Positions 57,206-64,000 of a DNA stretch of 64,000 nt are shown one piece after another. Position numbers and translations under genes: made by a program. How positions within the stretch are numbered: position 1 is the first letter of the stretch; each line of letters starts with the position of its first letter. A model generated the notes under the pieces. It was not told the DNA's origin and did not search any database. It saw nothing but the letters and a program-made list of their open reading frames with translations. This DNA comes from Paenibacillus validus NBRC 15382 (GTDB taxonomy: Bacteria > Bacillota > Bacilli > Paenibacillales > NBRC-103111), in assembly GCF_004000985.1 (NCBI RefSeq), contig NZ_BIMH01000007.1:1-64000 (forward strand). The letters run 5' to 3'.

Positions 57206-58327
57206 TTATTTTGCGCCTTTGCCTTTAATGTTTTGATCCCAATAGTCCATCCATTCCTTTTCCTTGGCGGCCATCGTTGCCCAGTCCAGTTCCATCGGCT
57301 TGAGTTCAATGCCTTTCAGCCACGCCGGGAGCGTATCTTTACTGATATCACTGCGTGTAGGAATTTGGAACAGCTTCTCCGCAAGCTCCGAACGAAGCTT
57401 CGGTTCGAACAGGAACTCATAGAACTTCTTGGCAATTTCTTCGTTTTTGCTGCCCTTGATGATGCCTACGCCATCCACCAGGATCGGAGCTCCGCTGGCC
57501 GGATAGATGAAGTCAAACGGCTGATTTTTCGTCTCCTTTTGAATCATGATGTCCTGCAGATTCCACAACGAAAGCGAGCCTTCCTGGCGAGCCATTTTCA
57601 AGTAAAGATTCGTAGGGTCCTGGGTATATTCTTTCGTGTTGACATCCAGCTTCTTCAGCCATTCGTAGCCTTTGGCCGGGTCGCCGGCACCCTGTCTGAA
57701 AATCATCGCGGAGTAAATCGTACGCATCGTTCCGGAGGCGAGCACGCCGCGAATCAAAATTTTTCCTTTATATTTGGGATCGAGCAGGTCATCCCAATCT
57801 TTCGGCGCATCTTCTTTTTTCAACATTTGCGGGTTGTACATGATGACTTCCGGAAGCAGCATCTCGCCGTACCAGCGGTCTTTGCCGTCCTTGTACTGAG
57901 CCGGAACCGTACCCGCAAAGGTTGGCTTGTAGGCCGCCAACAAATCTTCGTCGGCCGCTGTCATAAACATGGATTGCGTACCGCCCCACCAGAAATCGCC
58001 CTGCGGGTTCGCTTTTTCTCCACGAACGCGCTCCAGAACCTGCTGTGCGCCCATCGTCAACACTTCCACCTCGACGCCCGGGTTCTGCTCTTTGAATTTG
58101 GGGACGATTTCATCCACGACCGTTTTATCCCTGGCCGTATAAATAACCAGCTTCTTCGCTTCAGCCGGCTTCGGCGGATCGGCCGGTTTCTCGGCGGGCT
58201 TCTCCGCCGGTTTTTCTGCCGGCTGTACGCTTGCCCCGCCCCCGCTGCAGGCGGCTAAAGCAAGAACGAGCGAGCTGACAAGCATGCCGTTAAACCATTT
58301 TGCTGCTTTTCCTACTCCAAAATTCAA
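57206..58327 (-). CDS. Solute-binding lipoprotein (iron/phosphonate-like, FbpA class)
   Basis: The 373-residue lipoprotein has lipobox LAAC (C27), then a PAEK repeat linker (PAEKPAEKPAEKPADPPKPA), which may span the wall. The class 6-type binding fold follows: LVIYTARDKTVVDEIVPKF, DFWWGGTQSMFM, WYGEMLLPEVIMYN, LDPKYKGKILI. Homologs bind Fe(III), thiamine or aminoethylphosphonate. TTG start behind GGGGG at 8 nt. First transport gene after the ROK regulator (20 nt). Confidence 0.88.
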   Translation of the reverse strand: MNFGVGKAAKWFNGMLVSSLVLALAACSGGGASVQPAEKPAEKPAEKPADPPKPAEAKKLVIYTARDKTVVDEIVPKFKEQNPGVEVEVLTMGAQQVLERVRGEKANPQGDFWWGGTQSMFMTAADEDLLAAYKPTFAGTVPAQYKDGKDRWYGEMLLPEVIMYNPQMLKKEDAPKDWDDLLDPKYKGKILIRGVLASGTMRTIYSAMIFRQGAGDPAKGYEWLKKLDVNTKEYTQDPTNLYLKMARQEGSLSLWNLQDIMIQKETKNQPFDFIYPASGAPILVDGVGIIKGSKNEEIAKKFYEFLFEPKLRSELAEKLFQIPTRSDISKDTLPAWLKGIELKPMELDWATMAAKEKEWMDYWDQNIKGKGAK

Positions 58328-58347
58328 TTCGAATTCCCCCTTAAGTT

Positions 58348-59538
58348 TTATTCACTCCAGGACCTATGGTTCGGAAACGATTCAAGCACGCAATGGACCG
58401 CGCCGATAATGCCCGCCTGATCGCCAAGCGATGCCGTCTTGATTACCGGCACGACGGGAATGAGACGGGACAATAGCTCTTGAATCGTTTGGAGCCCTTG
58501 TTCATCGAGATGGATCATTTCTCCGCCGAGAACCAGCAGTTCCGGATCCATAATGCTGGCCACATTGGCCATGCCGAACGCCCAGTGCCGGTAGGTATCT
58601 TGCAGAAGGGCGCGCGCCTCCGGATGGCCTTCCGCAGCCGCCGCCTGAAGCTGAGGAAGAATAGGCGCTCCTTCCTCCCATGAAGGCAGCAAGGGCTGTG
58701 CCTTGGACAAGATGCCAGGTACGCCGAAATTGCTCTCGAACACGCCGTATTCTCTTTGGCTGCGGTTGCGGAATGGGCCAATCATCATGTACCCGATCTC
58801 GCCGGCGGCCTCCTTGCTTCCCCTGTACAGCTGCCCGTTAATGACGATGCCTGCGCCGATGCCCGAGCCGACATAAATCTGGATGAGGTTCTTCGCTCCC
58901 CGACCGGCGCCTTGATAAAATTCACCTATGGTCATCATATTAACGTCATTGTCAATAAATACGGGAAGTCCCAATCTCTCCTCCAATGCCTGCCGGACTG
59001 GCTGCCCCATCCACCCTGTGCTGGGCGCGAAGGAAATCGTGCCTTTGTTGCGCTCGGTTATGCCAGGCAGCCCGATCCCGATGCCGTGCAGTTGGCTCCT
59101 CTCAAAAGAACATTGCCCCAGCAGCTTCGTCAGTCCGGCTTCCAAAGCGGCAAGCGCCTTTTCCCCGTCGGCAGGCGGCTTCAAGCGGGCTTGATAACGG
59201 GACAGGATGTGCCCATGCAGATCGGCAATCGCCATGTGGATGCAGTTGCCCTCATACACAGCGCCAACGACCGCATACGCCTGCGAATTGTATTCCAGCA
59301 GAACGGGCTTGCGGCCTCCCCGAGACTGTCCCGTCCCAATTTCCCGGATCAGTCCTTCGCCGATCATCTCATCCACCAGAGAAGAGATGCACGGACGGCT
59401 CAATTTCGTCTCCGCAGCGAGCTCCGCTCGGGACATTCTTTTCTGCTTCAGCTGATAAAGAATGCCTTCACGATTCATCTGTTTCACGAATTTGGTATTT
59501 CCCGTTTGACCTCTCGTTCTCAATGCAGCTTGGTTCAC
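58348..59538 (-). CDS. ROK family transcriptional regulator
   Basis: The 396-residue protein has a winged helix (about 25-75; MSRAELAAETKLSRPCISSLV) and a ROK sugar-sensing domain (GIGIGLPGI, PVFIDNDVNMM, YVGSGIGAGIVINGQ). The usual zinc motif CxCGxxGC at the place of RSQREYGVFESNFGV is missing. It probably represses the operon it heads and responds to an amino sugar, as NagC-like ROK proteins do. GTG start with AAAGG close upstream. Confidence 0.88.
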   Translation of the reverse strand: MNQAALRTRGQTGNTKFVKQMNREGILYQLKQKRMSRAELAAETKLSRPCISSLVDEMIGEGLIREIGTGQSRGGRKPVLLEYNSQAYAVVGAVYEGNCIHMAIADLHGHILSRYQARLKPPADGEKALAALEAGLTKLLGQCSFERSQLHGIGIGLPGITERNKGTISFAPSTGWMGQPVRQALEERLGLPVFIDNDVNMMTIGEFYQGAGRGAKNLIQIYVGSGIGAGIVINGQLYRGSKEAAGEIGYMMIGPFRNRSQREYGVFESNFGVPGILSKAQPLLPSWEEGAPILPQLQAAAAEGHPEARALLQDTYRHWAFGMANVASIMDPELLVLGGEMIHLDEQGLQTIQELLSRLIPVVPVIKTASLGDQAGIIGAVHCVLESFPNHRSWSE

Positions 59539-59558
59539 CGCCTTTCGTCGGCAGAACT

Positions 59559-59585
59559 TACTTAGTTAAAATGACTAACTAAGTA
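59559..59585. promoter_or_regulatory. Perfect palindromic operator before the ROK gene
   Basis: TACTTAGTTA and TAACTAAGTA are exact 10-bp inverted repeats with a 7-nt spacer, 21-47 nt before the start. The TTAGTTA...TAACTAA form is typical for ROK/XylR operators, so autoregulation of the whole operon is likely. Confidence 0.75.
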
Positions 59586-59853
59586 TGATGGGTTTAATTA
59601 TAAATGAAAGCACTTACATGTTCAATGATAAATTGTATCTTTTTCTTTTATTTGTATATCCTTCCATATGTACTTGCTCAAATTTCGGCAATTCTCACAA
59701 ACATCTTTTTACGCGGTCCCGCATAGCTTCACCGCCAACTCACGTGACGCCCGGAGCCGGTCCGCCTGACTGGACGCAGTCTCGGCTTGCCTATACATAG
59801 GACGAAGTGATCGCCGCATATACTTACAGACAACTAATCACGGGGTGATCCAC

Positions 59854-60016
59854 ATGAGTAAAGAGACAATGACACTAGGACAGTTCATGGATAGACCGCA
59901 AAAACGAAACCGGCCTCGTCGATCCGTATTACTTATCAGGATTCCCGGAGGCCGAAAAACAGCTCGACTTATTCGATATATGTTCACCTGAACGCGCCCA
60001 ACCAAACAAAGGCTAA
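59854..60016 (+). pseudogene. Small gene with a one-base frameshift
   Basis: ATG 59854 follows CGGGGTG at 6 nt and gives MSKETMTLGQFMD. One base too many near 59891-59899 shifts the frame. The next frame then gives DRKNETGLVDPYYLSG and FPEAEKQLDLFDICSPER, ending in a TAA directly before a hairpin. Read together it would be a plausible acidic 52-residue protein; uncorrected, the ATG frame makes 45 residues rich in arginine. No family is recognised. Confidence 0.45.
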
Positions 60017-60050
60017 TTCCAAGCAGCCGCAGCTGCCGGAAATTAGCCTT
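60009..60050. terminator. Hairpin between convergent small genes
   Basis: AAGGCTAATTCC pairs with GGAAATTAGCCTT (one bulge), with a GC-rich loop region. T-rich sequence on both sides allows use in either direction. Confidence 0.65.
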
Positions 60051-60106
60051 CTTCATCCGCCTCATGGCGGCGCAAGCCATCCTGCTGCGATTCCCGGGAC
60101 TGGCCG

Positions 60107-60691
60107 TTACGGTGTGGACATCATTTGGGCCTGCATTGTAAAGTATTCCCGGATACGTGTCAACGTAAGGTTATCGATTCCGAATTGATTCGCCGCTCCG
60201 ATAACGGTAATTCTTGTAATCCGATTGAAACCGGCGTTGACACCCAGAGGGGAGAACACATTAAACGGCGGTGCGTTTGAAGGCCCCGTTGCGGTGGCAA
60301 CAAGATTATTGTTGGCGTCAAAGGCGTTAATCGTAAGCGGAGTGGCCGATGTGTAGAAAAAGTTAACCTCAGATAGGGGATTGCCGAATGTGATGTCTGC
60401 TTGGTTGCTAGCCGGAGTAAAAATGATGGTTACGGGCGAAGGCTCATTCGAAAAATTCCCTGTCCCTCCGGCCCCGGCTTCAATCAATGTCAACCATTGC
60501 GGTGAAAAGAGCGCCGTGGTGAAACACGCCGGAACCGGTACGGGAAGTGGCTGCACATTCCCTCCGCCTTCAAACGTAATGAGCGCGGTTTCTGTGACGG
60601 GAGTCGAGGAACAAATCACTTGAATAGGACCGTTCTGACTGACCGAAAATTGTGGCGGCTCTGTCTGATTCGAGATGCCGTGAGTTATCAA
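60107..60691 (-). CDS. Unrecognised beta-sandwich protein
   Basis: The 194-residue protein has no signal peptide. It reads like a carbohydrate-binding or surface beta sandwich: ITFEGGGNVQPLPVPVP, FGNPLSEVNFFYTS, LTINAFDANNNLVATATG, RITVIGAANQFGIDNLTL. The ending GIDNLTL resembles PEP-CTERM-like and spore-surface domains. TTG start behind GAAGGGTG at 7 nt. Minus-strand CATAATCTA (SigK -10-like) lies just upstream. A spore-coat role is possible, not shown. Confidence 0.55.
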   Translation of the reverse strand: MITHGISNQTEPPQFSVSQNGPIQVICSSTPVTETALITFEGGGNVQPLPVPVPACFTTALFSPQWLTLIEAGAGGTGNFSNEPSPVTIIFTPASNQADITFGNPLSEVNFFYTSATPLTINAFDANNNLVATATGPSNAPPFNVFSPLGVNAGFNRITRITVIGAANQFGIDNLTLTRIREYFTMQAQMMSTP

Positions 60692-60823
60692 TAACTATCA
60701 CCCTTCTCTTTAGATTATGCTGCATGTTATCTATATGTAGATAGTCTTAAGGGTGCCTGGATTGTTTTAACGTTGTCATAACCGCACAGCAGAAATAAAT
60801 GATTGACGAGGTGGTGTTGGCTT

Positions 60824-61501
60824 ATGTACTATAATCAACCGTTGTCTCCAGCTCCTCCGGCGCCTGCTTCCTTGTATCGCAATAACCGCCATATTATTGA
60901 AGTCTCTGGCGAAGGAACGGTTTCTGCCGCTCCCGACAGAGCCGTTATAGAACTTGGCGCAATCACCGAAAACACAAGCTTGCGGATTGCCCAAAGGGAA
61001 AATGCAGCCACCGTTACAGATGTTATAAACTCCCTGCTGCAGCTAAACATTCCGAAGGAACGTATACAAACCGTCGCTTACAGGATCGAGATGCAGTATT
61101 CCTATGAGGATGGGAAGCAAATCTTTACCGGTTATCGCGTGACACATCTGCTTCAAATTACCCTGGATCAAATAGACCGGACAGGACTTGTTGTCGATAC
61201 GGCTGTTGAACATGGCGCTAATTCCGTCTTAAACATTCAATTTTCAATGGCGCACCCGGCCGCTTATTATCATCAGGCCCTGTCGTTAGCCGTTAAAAAT
61301 GCCGAAAGCAAGGCCATGACCATTGCGACAACGTTAGCCGTCACGCTTGTGAAATATCCGGACAACATTCAAGAAGAAGCTCGTACACGGGAACCGGTCC
61401 CTTATCAGGCCTTACATTACGCGGCAACCGCACCTACGCCGATCCAACCCGGACAATTGAAAATTACCGCTTCTGTAAGGGCCCAATATAGTTACGTCTA
61501 A
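60824..61501 (+). CDS. SIMPL-domain (DUF541) protein without signal peptide
   Basis: The 225-residue protein has the SIMPL opening HIIEVSGEGTVSAAPDRAVIELG, preceded by about 30 Pro- and Tyr-rich residues, and the family features RIQTVAYRIEMQYSYEDG and VTHLLQITLDQIDRTG. SIMPL proteins are usually exported and form assemblies; here no signal sequence exists. ATG 60824 follows GAGGTGG; an upstream TTG frame lacks spacing. Divergent from the beta-sandwich gene. Function unknown. Confidence 0.75.
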   Translation: MYYNQPLSPAPPAPASLYRNNRHIIEVSGEGTVSAAPDRAVIELGAITENTSLRIAQRENAATVTDVINSLLQLNIPKERIQTVAYRIEMQYSYEDGKQIFTGYRVTHLLQITLDQIDRTGLVVDTAVEHGANSVLNIQFSMAHPAAYYHQALSLAVKNAESKAMTIATTLAVTLVKYPDNIQEEARTREPVPYQALHYAATAPTPIQPGQLKITASVRAQYSYV

Positions 61502-61522
61502 GCTTTGACGGTATCCAATAAA

Positions 61523-61551
61523 AAAAACGAGGCAGCCCTTATCGGGCTGCC
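61523..61551 (-). terminator. Terminator between SIMPL gene and iolI
   Basis: GGCAGCCC and GGGCTGCC form an 8-bp stem with loop ttatc, followed on the minus strand by CGTTTTTTTT. Confidence 0.9.
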
Positions 61552-61621
61552 TGCCTGTTTAGCGCATACCAGCGCTGTGCGAGTGAGTACACCGATCCGT
61601 CCCGCTCCGTCCTGCGAACCG

Positions 61622-62449
61622 CTAGAAATAAGCTTTGATCGCTTTCTCGGTGGACTCTTTAGCCACACGAATCGTTTTTTCGATATCCCACTCCCAGTAT
61701 TCCGGTCTGAACAGCTCGACGGAAACCATCTCACTGTAGCCGATATCCTTCAAAGTGCGCAGGAGTAAGTCCAGGTTTACCGCGCCTTCCCCAGGCATCA
61801 CCCGGTGATGGTCGCGCAGCGCGCCAACCGGCAAATCTTCGCAATCGTCAATATGAAACACGAAAATTTTGGAAGGCTCCGCCCGCTGCAAATCTTCGAT
61901 TTTGGAATTCATCGCATGAAAGTGAAAGCAGTCCAGCACCACGCCGACATCGTTCCGGTTGACGGCTTCCACGATGTCGTACGCTTGACCGAACGTATTA
62001 ACCGAGCAGTTCGGATACCCTACAAATTCCAGCGCGAGCCTCGTATCGTAGGCTTGCGCGATATCGGCCAATTCATGGAGGACTTTCACGGTTTCCTCTT
62101 TAATTTGACTCTTCGTATAGTCCCCGATATCAAAGGTCGGAACGACGATAATCGTCTTGCAATCGATGACCTTGCCCACTTCGCAAAGAAACTTCAGATC
62201 GTCCTTGATTTGCCGATATCCCGGTTCGTCTCTATGGTTGATATACTCCAACGCGTTGAAGGCATACGGTTTAATGCGATTCCGCTCAAAAAACTGTTTG
62301 AGCTCCTCTACCGTATGATTCTCCAAGTACGCCTTCAGTTTATCCAAGCGGATTTCGATCAGATCGTATCCGTATTTCTCGCAAACCTCCAAGTCCTGCT
62401 GCAATGTCGAATACTTCATCGTTGTCGCTTGATTAAAAGCTATTTTCAC
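61622..62449 (-). CDS. iolI: 2-keto-myo-inositol isomerase IolI (sugar phosphate isomerase/epimerase fold)
   Basis: The 275-residue TIM barrel aligns with B. subtilis IolI along its length: KIAFNQATTM, LEVCEKYGYDLIEIR, RLALEFVGYPNCSVNTFGQAY, VGVVLDCFHFHAM, FVFHIDDCEDLPVGAL and VSVELFRPEYW. These hold the Glu-Asp-His-Glu metal site. It isomerises scyllo- and other inososes in inositol breakdown. GTG 62449 gives the N-terminus matching IolI; a GTG nine bases earlier is possible. 42 nt after an ABC ATPase gene of the ribose/inositol class. Confidence 0.85.
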   Translation of the reverse strand: MKIAFNQATTMKYSTLQQDLEVCEKYGYDLIEIRLDKLKAYLENHTVEELKQFFERNRIKPYAFNALEYINHRDEPGYRQIKDDLKFLCEVGKVIDCKTIIVVPTFDIGDYTKSQIKEETVKVLHELADIAQAYDTRLALEFVGYPNCSVNTFGQAYDIVEAVNRNDVGVVLDCFHFHAMNSKIEDLQRAEPSKIFVFHIDDCEDLPVGALRDHHRVMPGEGAVNLDLLLRTLKDIGYSEMVSVELFRPEYWEWDIEKTIRVAKESTEKAIKAYF

Positions 62450-62490
62450 AGGAGCCACCGCTTTCTACAAGTATCTGTCTTCTTCAATCG

Positions 62491-63984
62491 TTAACTGTAC
62501 GCCAATTCCATAATTTTTTCCTGATTCGCTTCCGCGCGGCTGAGCTCGCCCTTCTTGCGCCCTTCATGCATAACGACGACTCTGTCGCTCATGCCCAACA
62601 CTTCCGGGAGCTCGGAAGAAATCATGATAATCGCTTTTCCCGTCTGCGCCAATCTGGACATCAGCTTATGAATTTCGGATTTAGCTCCGACGTCGATCCC
62701 CCGTGTCGGTTCATCCAGAATGAGAATGTCCGGGTTGTTCAACAGCCATCTTGCGAGCAGCACTTTTTGCTGGTTGCCTCCGCTTAAATTCATGATGAGC
62801 TGATCCAGACTTGGCGTTTTGATGCTCAGCCGTTCAACGAACAAGTTGCACATGTCGGTGACGAGCTTTCTCTTAATAAAACCGCCTCTATTCAAATAGC
62901 TGTCGATGCTGGAGATGATCATATTATCCCGGATCGAGATAGGCAGGAAGGCTCCCGTAATTTTGCGGTCCTCCGTCAATAAGCCGATCTTGTGTTTAAT
63001 CGCATCCCGGGGCGAACGGATGCTCACCTTGACCCCGTTGATGTAGATTTCGCCGGCATCAGGCGGGTGAATGCCGAAGATGCTCTCGATGACCTCGGTC
63101 CTTCCTGCGCCCATCAATCCGGCAATACCCAGAATCTCTCCTTTTCTTACATCAAAGCTGATGTTGTTAAACTTGCCTTCGCGCGACAGGTTTTTGACGG
63201 ACAGCACAACTTCCCCGATATCCGCATCTTCCTTATGAAACACCTGCTTGATCTCCCGACCGACCATCATTTGGATCAGCGATTCCTGGTCCAGCTCTTT
63301 CGCCGCTTTGGTGCCGACATATTGACCGTCTCTGAACACGGTAATGTCGTCGCAAATCCGGAAAATTTCATCCATCTTGTGCGAAATATAGATAATGGAA
63401 ACTCCTTTGGCCTTGAGCGATCCGATAATGGCGAACAGCTGTTCAACCTCTTTATCGGTAATAGCGGACGTCGGTTCGTCCATAATGATCAAATCCGCGT
63501 TGTAAGAAACCGCCGTGGCAATCTCCACCATTTGCGTGTTGGCGATGCTGAGATCAATCATTTTGGCGTTCGGATCGATATCGATTTTCAACGTTTCAAA
63601 CAGCTTGCGGGTATCCTCCACCATTTTTTTCTTGTCGAGCCATCCGAATCCTGTCGTCGTTTCCCGCCCCAAATAAATATTTTCCGCTACCGTCATCTGC
63701 GGGATCGGGCTCAGTTCCTGATGAATCATCGAAATGCCCCGGCTCAGCGCATCCTTCGATCCGGACAGCTTGATTTCCTGACCTTTGAATTTCACCGTTC
63801 CCTGATCGGGCGTATAAATGCCGAAGATGATTTTCATCAGCGTCGATTTGCCCGCACCGTTCTCTCCCATCAAGGCATGAACCGTGCCTTTTCGGACTTT
63901 CAACTGGATGTCGTCCAGCGCTTTCACACCAGGGAACGTTTTGGTAATATGCTCCAGTTCCAATATGTAATCGTTGGCCATCAT
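62491..63984 (-). CDS. Sugar ABC transporter ATPase with two ABC domains (RbsA/MglA class)
   Basis: The protein of about 497 residues has two tandem ABC domains. The first has GENGAGKST and [13 protein letters not shown]. The second has [15 protein letters not shown] and [13 protein letters not shown], with a degenerate Walker A (GLMGAGRTE), as usual for CUT2 importers. Given iolI downstream, inositol or a related cyclitol is the likely cargo. ATG 63984 follows GAGGTG at 3-5 nt; the next ATG (63981) is as good. Permease and binding protein would lie beyond the window. Confidence 0.9.
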   Translation of the reverse strand: MMANDYILELEHITKTFPGVKALDDIQLKVRKGTVHALMGENGAGKSTLMKIIFGIYTPDQGTVKFKGQEIKLSGSKDALSRGISMIHQELSPIPQMTVAENIYLGRETTTGFGWLDKKKMVEDTRKLFETLKIDIDPNAKMIDLSIANTQMVEIATAVSYNADLIIMDEPTSAITDKEVEQLFAIIGSLKAKGVSIIYISHKMDEIFRICDDITVFRDGQYVGTKAAKELDQESLIQMMVGREIKQVFHKEDADIGEVVLSVKNLSREGKFNNISFDVRKGEILGIAGLMGAGRTEVIESIFGIHPPDAGEIYINGVKVSIRSPRDAIKHKIGLLTEDRKITGAFLPISIRDNMIISSIDSYLNRGGFIKRKLVTDMCNLFVERLSIKTPSLDQLIMNLSGGNQQKVLLARWLLNNPDILILDEPTRGIDVGAKSEIHKLMSRLAQTGKAIIMISSELPEVLGMSDRVVVMHEGRKKGELSRAEANQEKIMELAYS

Positions 63985-64000
63985 AATCACCTCGTTTGGA

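Overview
The window comes from a spore-forming Firmicute of the Paenibacillaceae type. The evidence is a set of small Bacillales families (YdjO, DUF6509, DUF2536/YrzA, YhfH, IDEAL-domain, YjcZ-like), the cortex-lytic enzyme SleB, a squalene-hopene/sporulenol-type cyclase, glnQHMP with a GlnK/GlnL-type two-component pair, and frequent TTG/GTG starts behind strong GGAGG ribosome binding sites. No rRNA, tRNA, CRISPR array, integrase or insertion sequence was recognised.

Layout. 1-4.5 kb: a cut glycosyltransferase and two paralogous collagen-like surface or exosporium proteins on the minus strand; the second is broken by a one-base deletion inside its G-A-T repeat. 4.7-9.5 kb: small conserved genes, an OB-fold secreted protein, an NlpC/P60 hydrolase and a decayed transporter. 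9.6-12 kb: a cyclic-di-GMP (GEMM-I type) riboswitch with terminator in front of a chemoreceptor. 12.2-17.7 kb: a YhfH-like protein, the YtoI regulator, and the glyoxylate shunt operon (zinc-ribbon protein, aceA, aceB) with a second small protein related to the YhfH-like one. 17.9-23.2 kb: the glutamine importer glnQHMP and its two-component system. 23.4-30.9 kb: triterpene cyclase, SGNH hydrolase, a broken YjcZ-like gene, an orphan fused TOMM cyclodehydratase, sleB, an old-yellow-enzyme and an IDEAL protein. 31.1-33.7 kb: a diguanylate cyclase beside the frameshifted remnant of another, and an MBL hydrolase.

The right half holds two large catabolic operons on the minus strand. The first (33.8-43.7 kb) runs LacI regulator, binding protein, two permeases, sialidase-fold protein, DapA/NanA-like aldolase, L-fucose isomerase and FGGY kinase. 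A near-duplicate LacI gene lies just upstream. It looks like import and cytoplasmic breakdown of a fucose- or arabinose-type glycan. The second (46.2-59.6 kb) starts with a ROK repressor behind a perfect palindrome. It encodes an FbpABC-like importer, a large secreted PIG-L deacetylase, a creatininase-type amidohydrolase, an argininosuccinate-lyase paralog, a BadF-type N-acetylhexosamine kinase, a cytosolic PIG-L deacetylase and possibly a NiaP-like MFS transporter. This combination is the best candidate here for an undescribed pathway, probably for an N-substituted amino-sugar conjugate. The window closes with a small frameshifted gene, a beta-sandwich protein divergent from a SIMPL-domain protein, iolI, and the ATPase of a ribose/inositol-type ABC importer.
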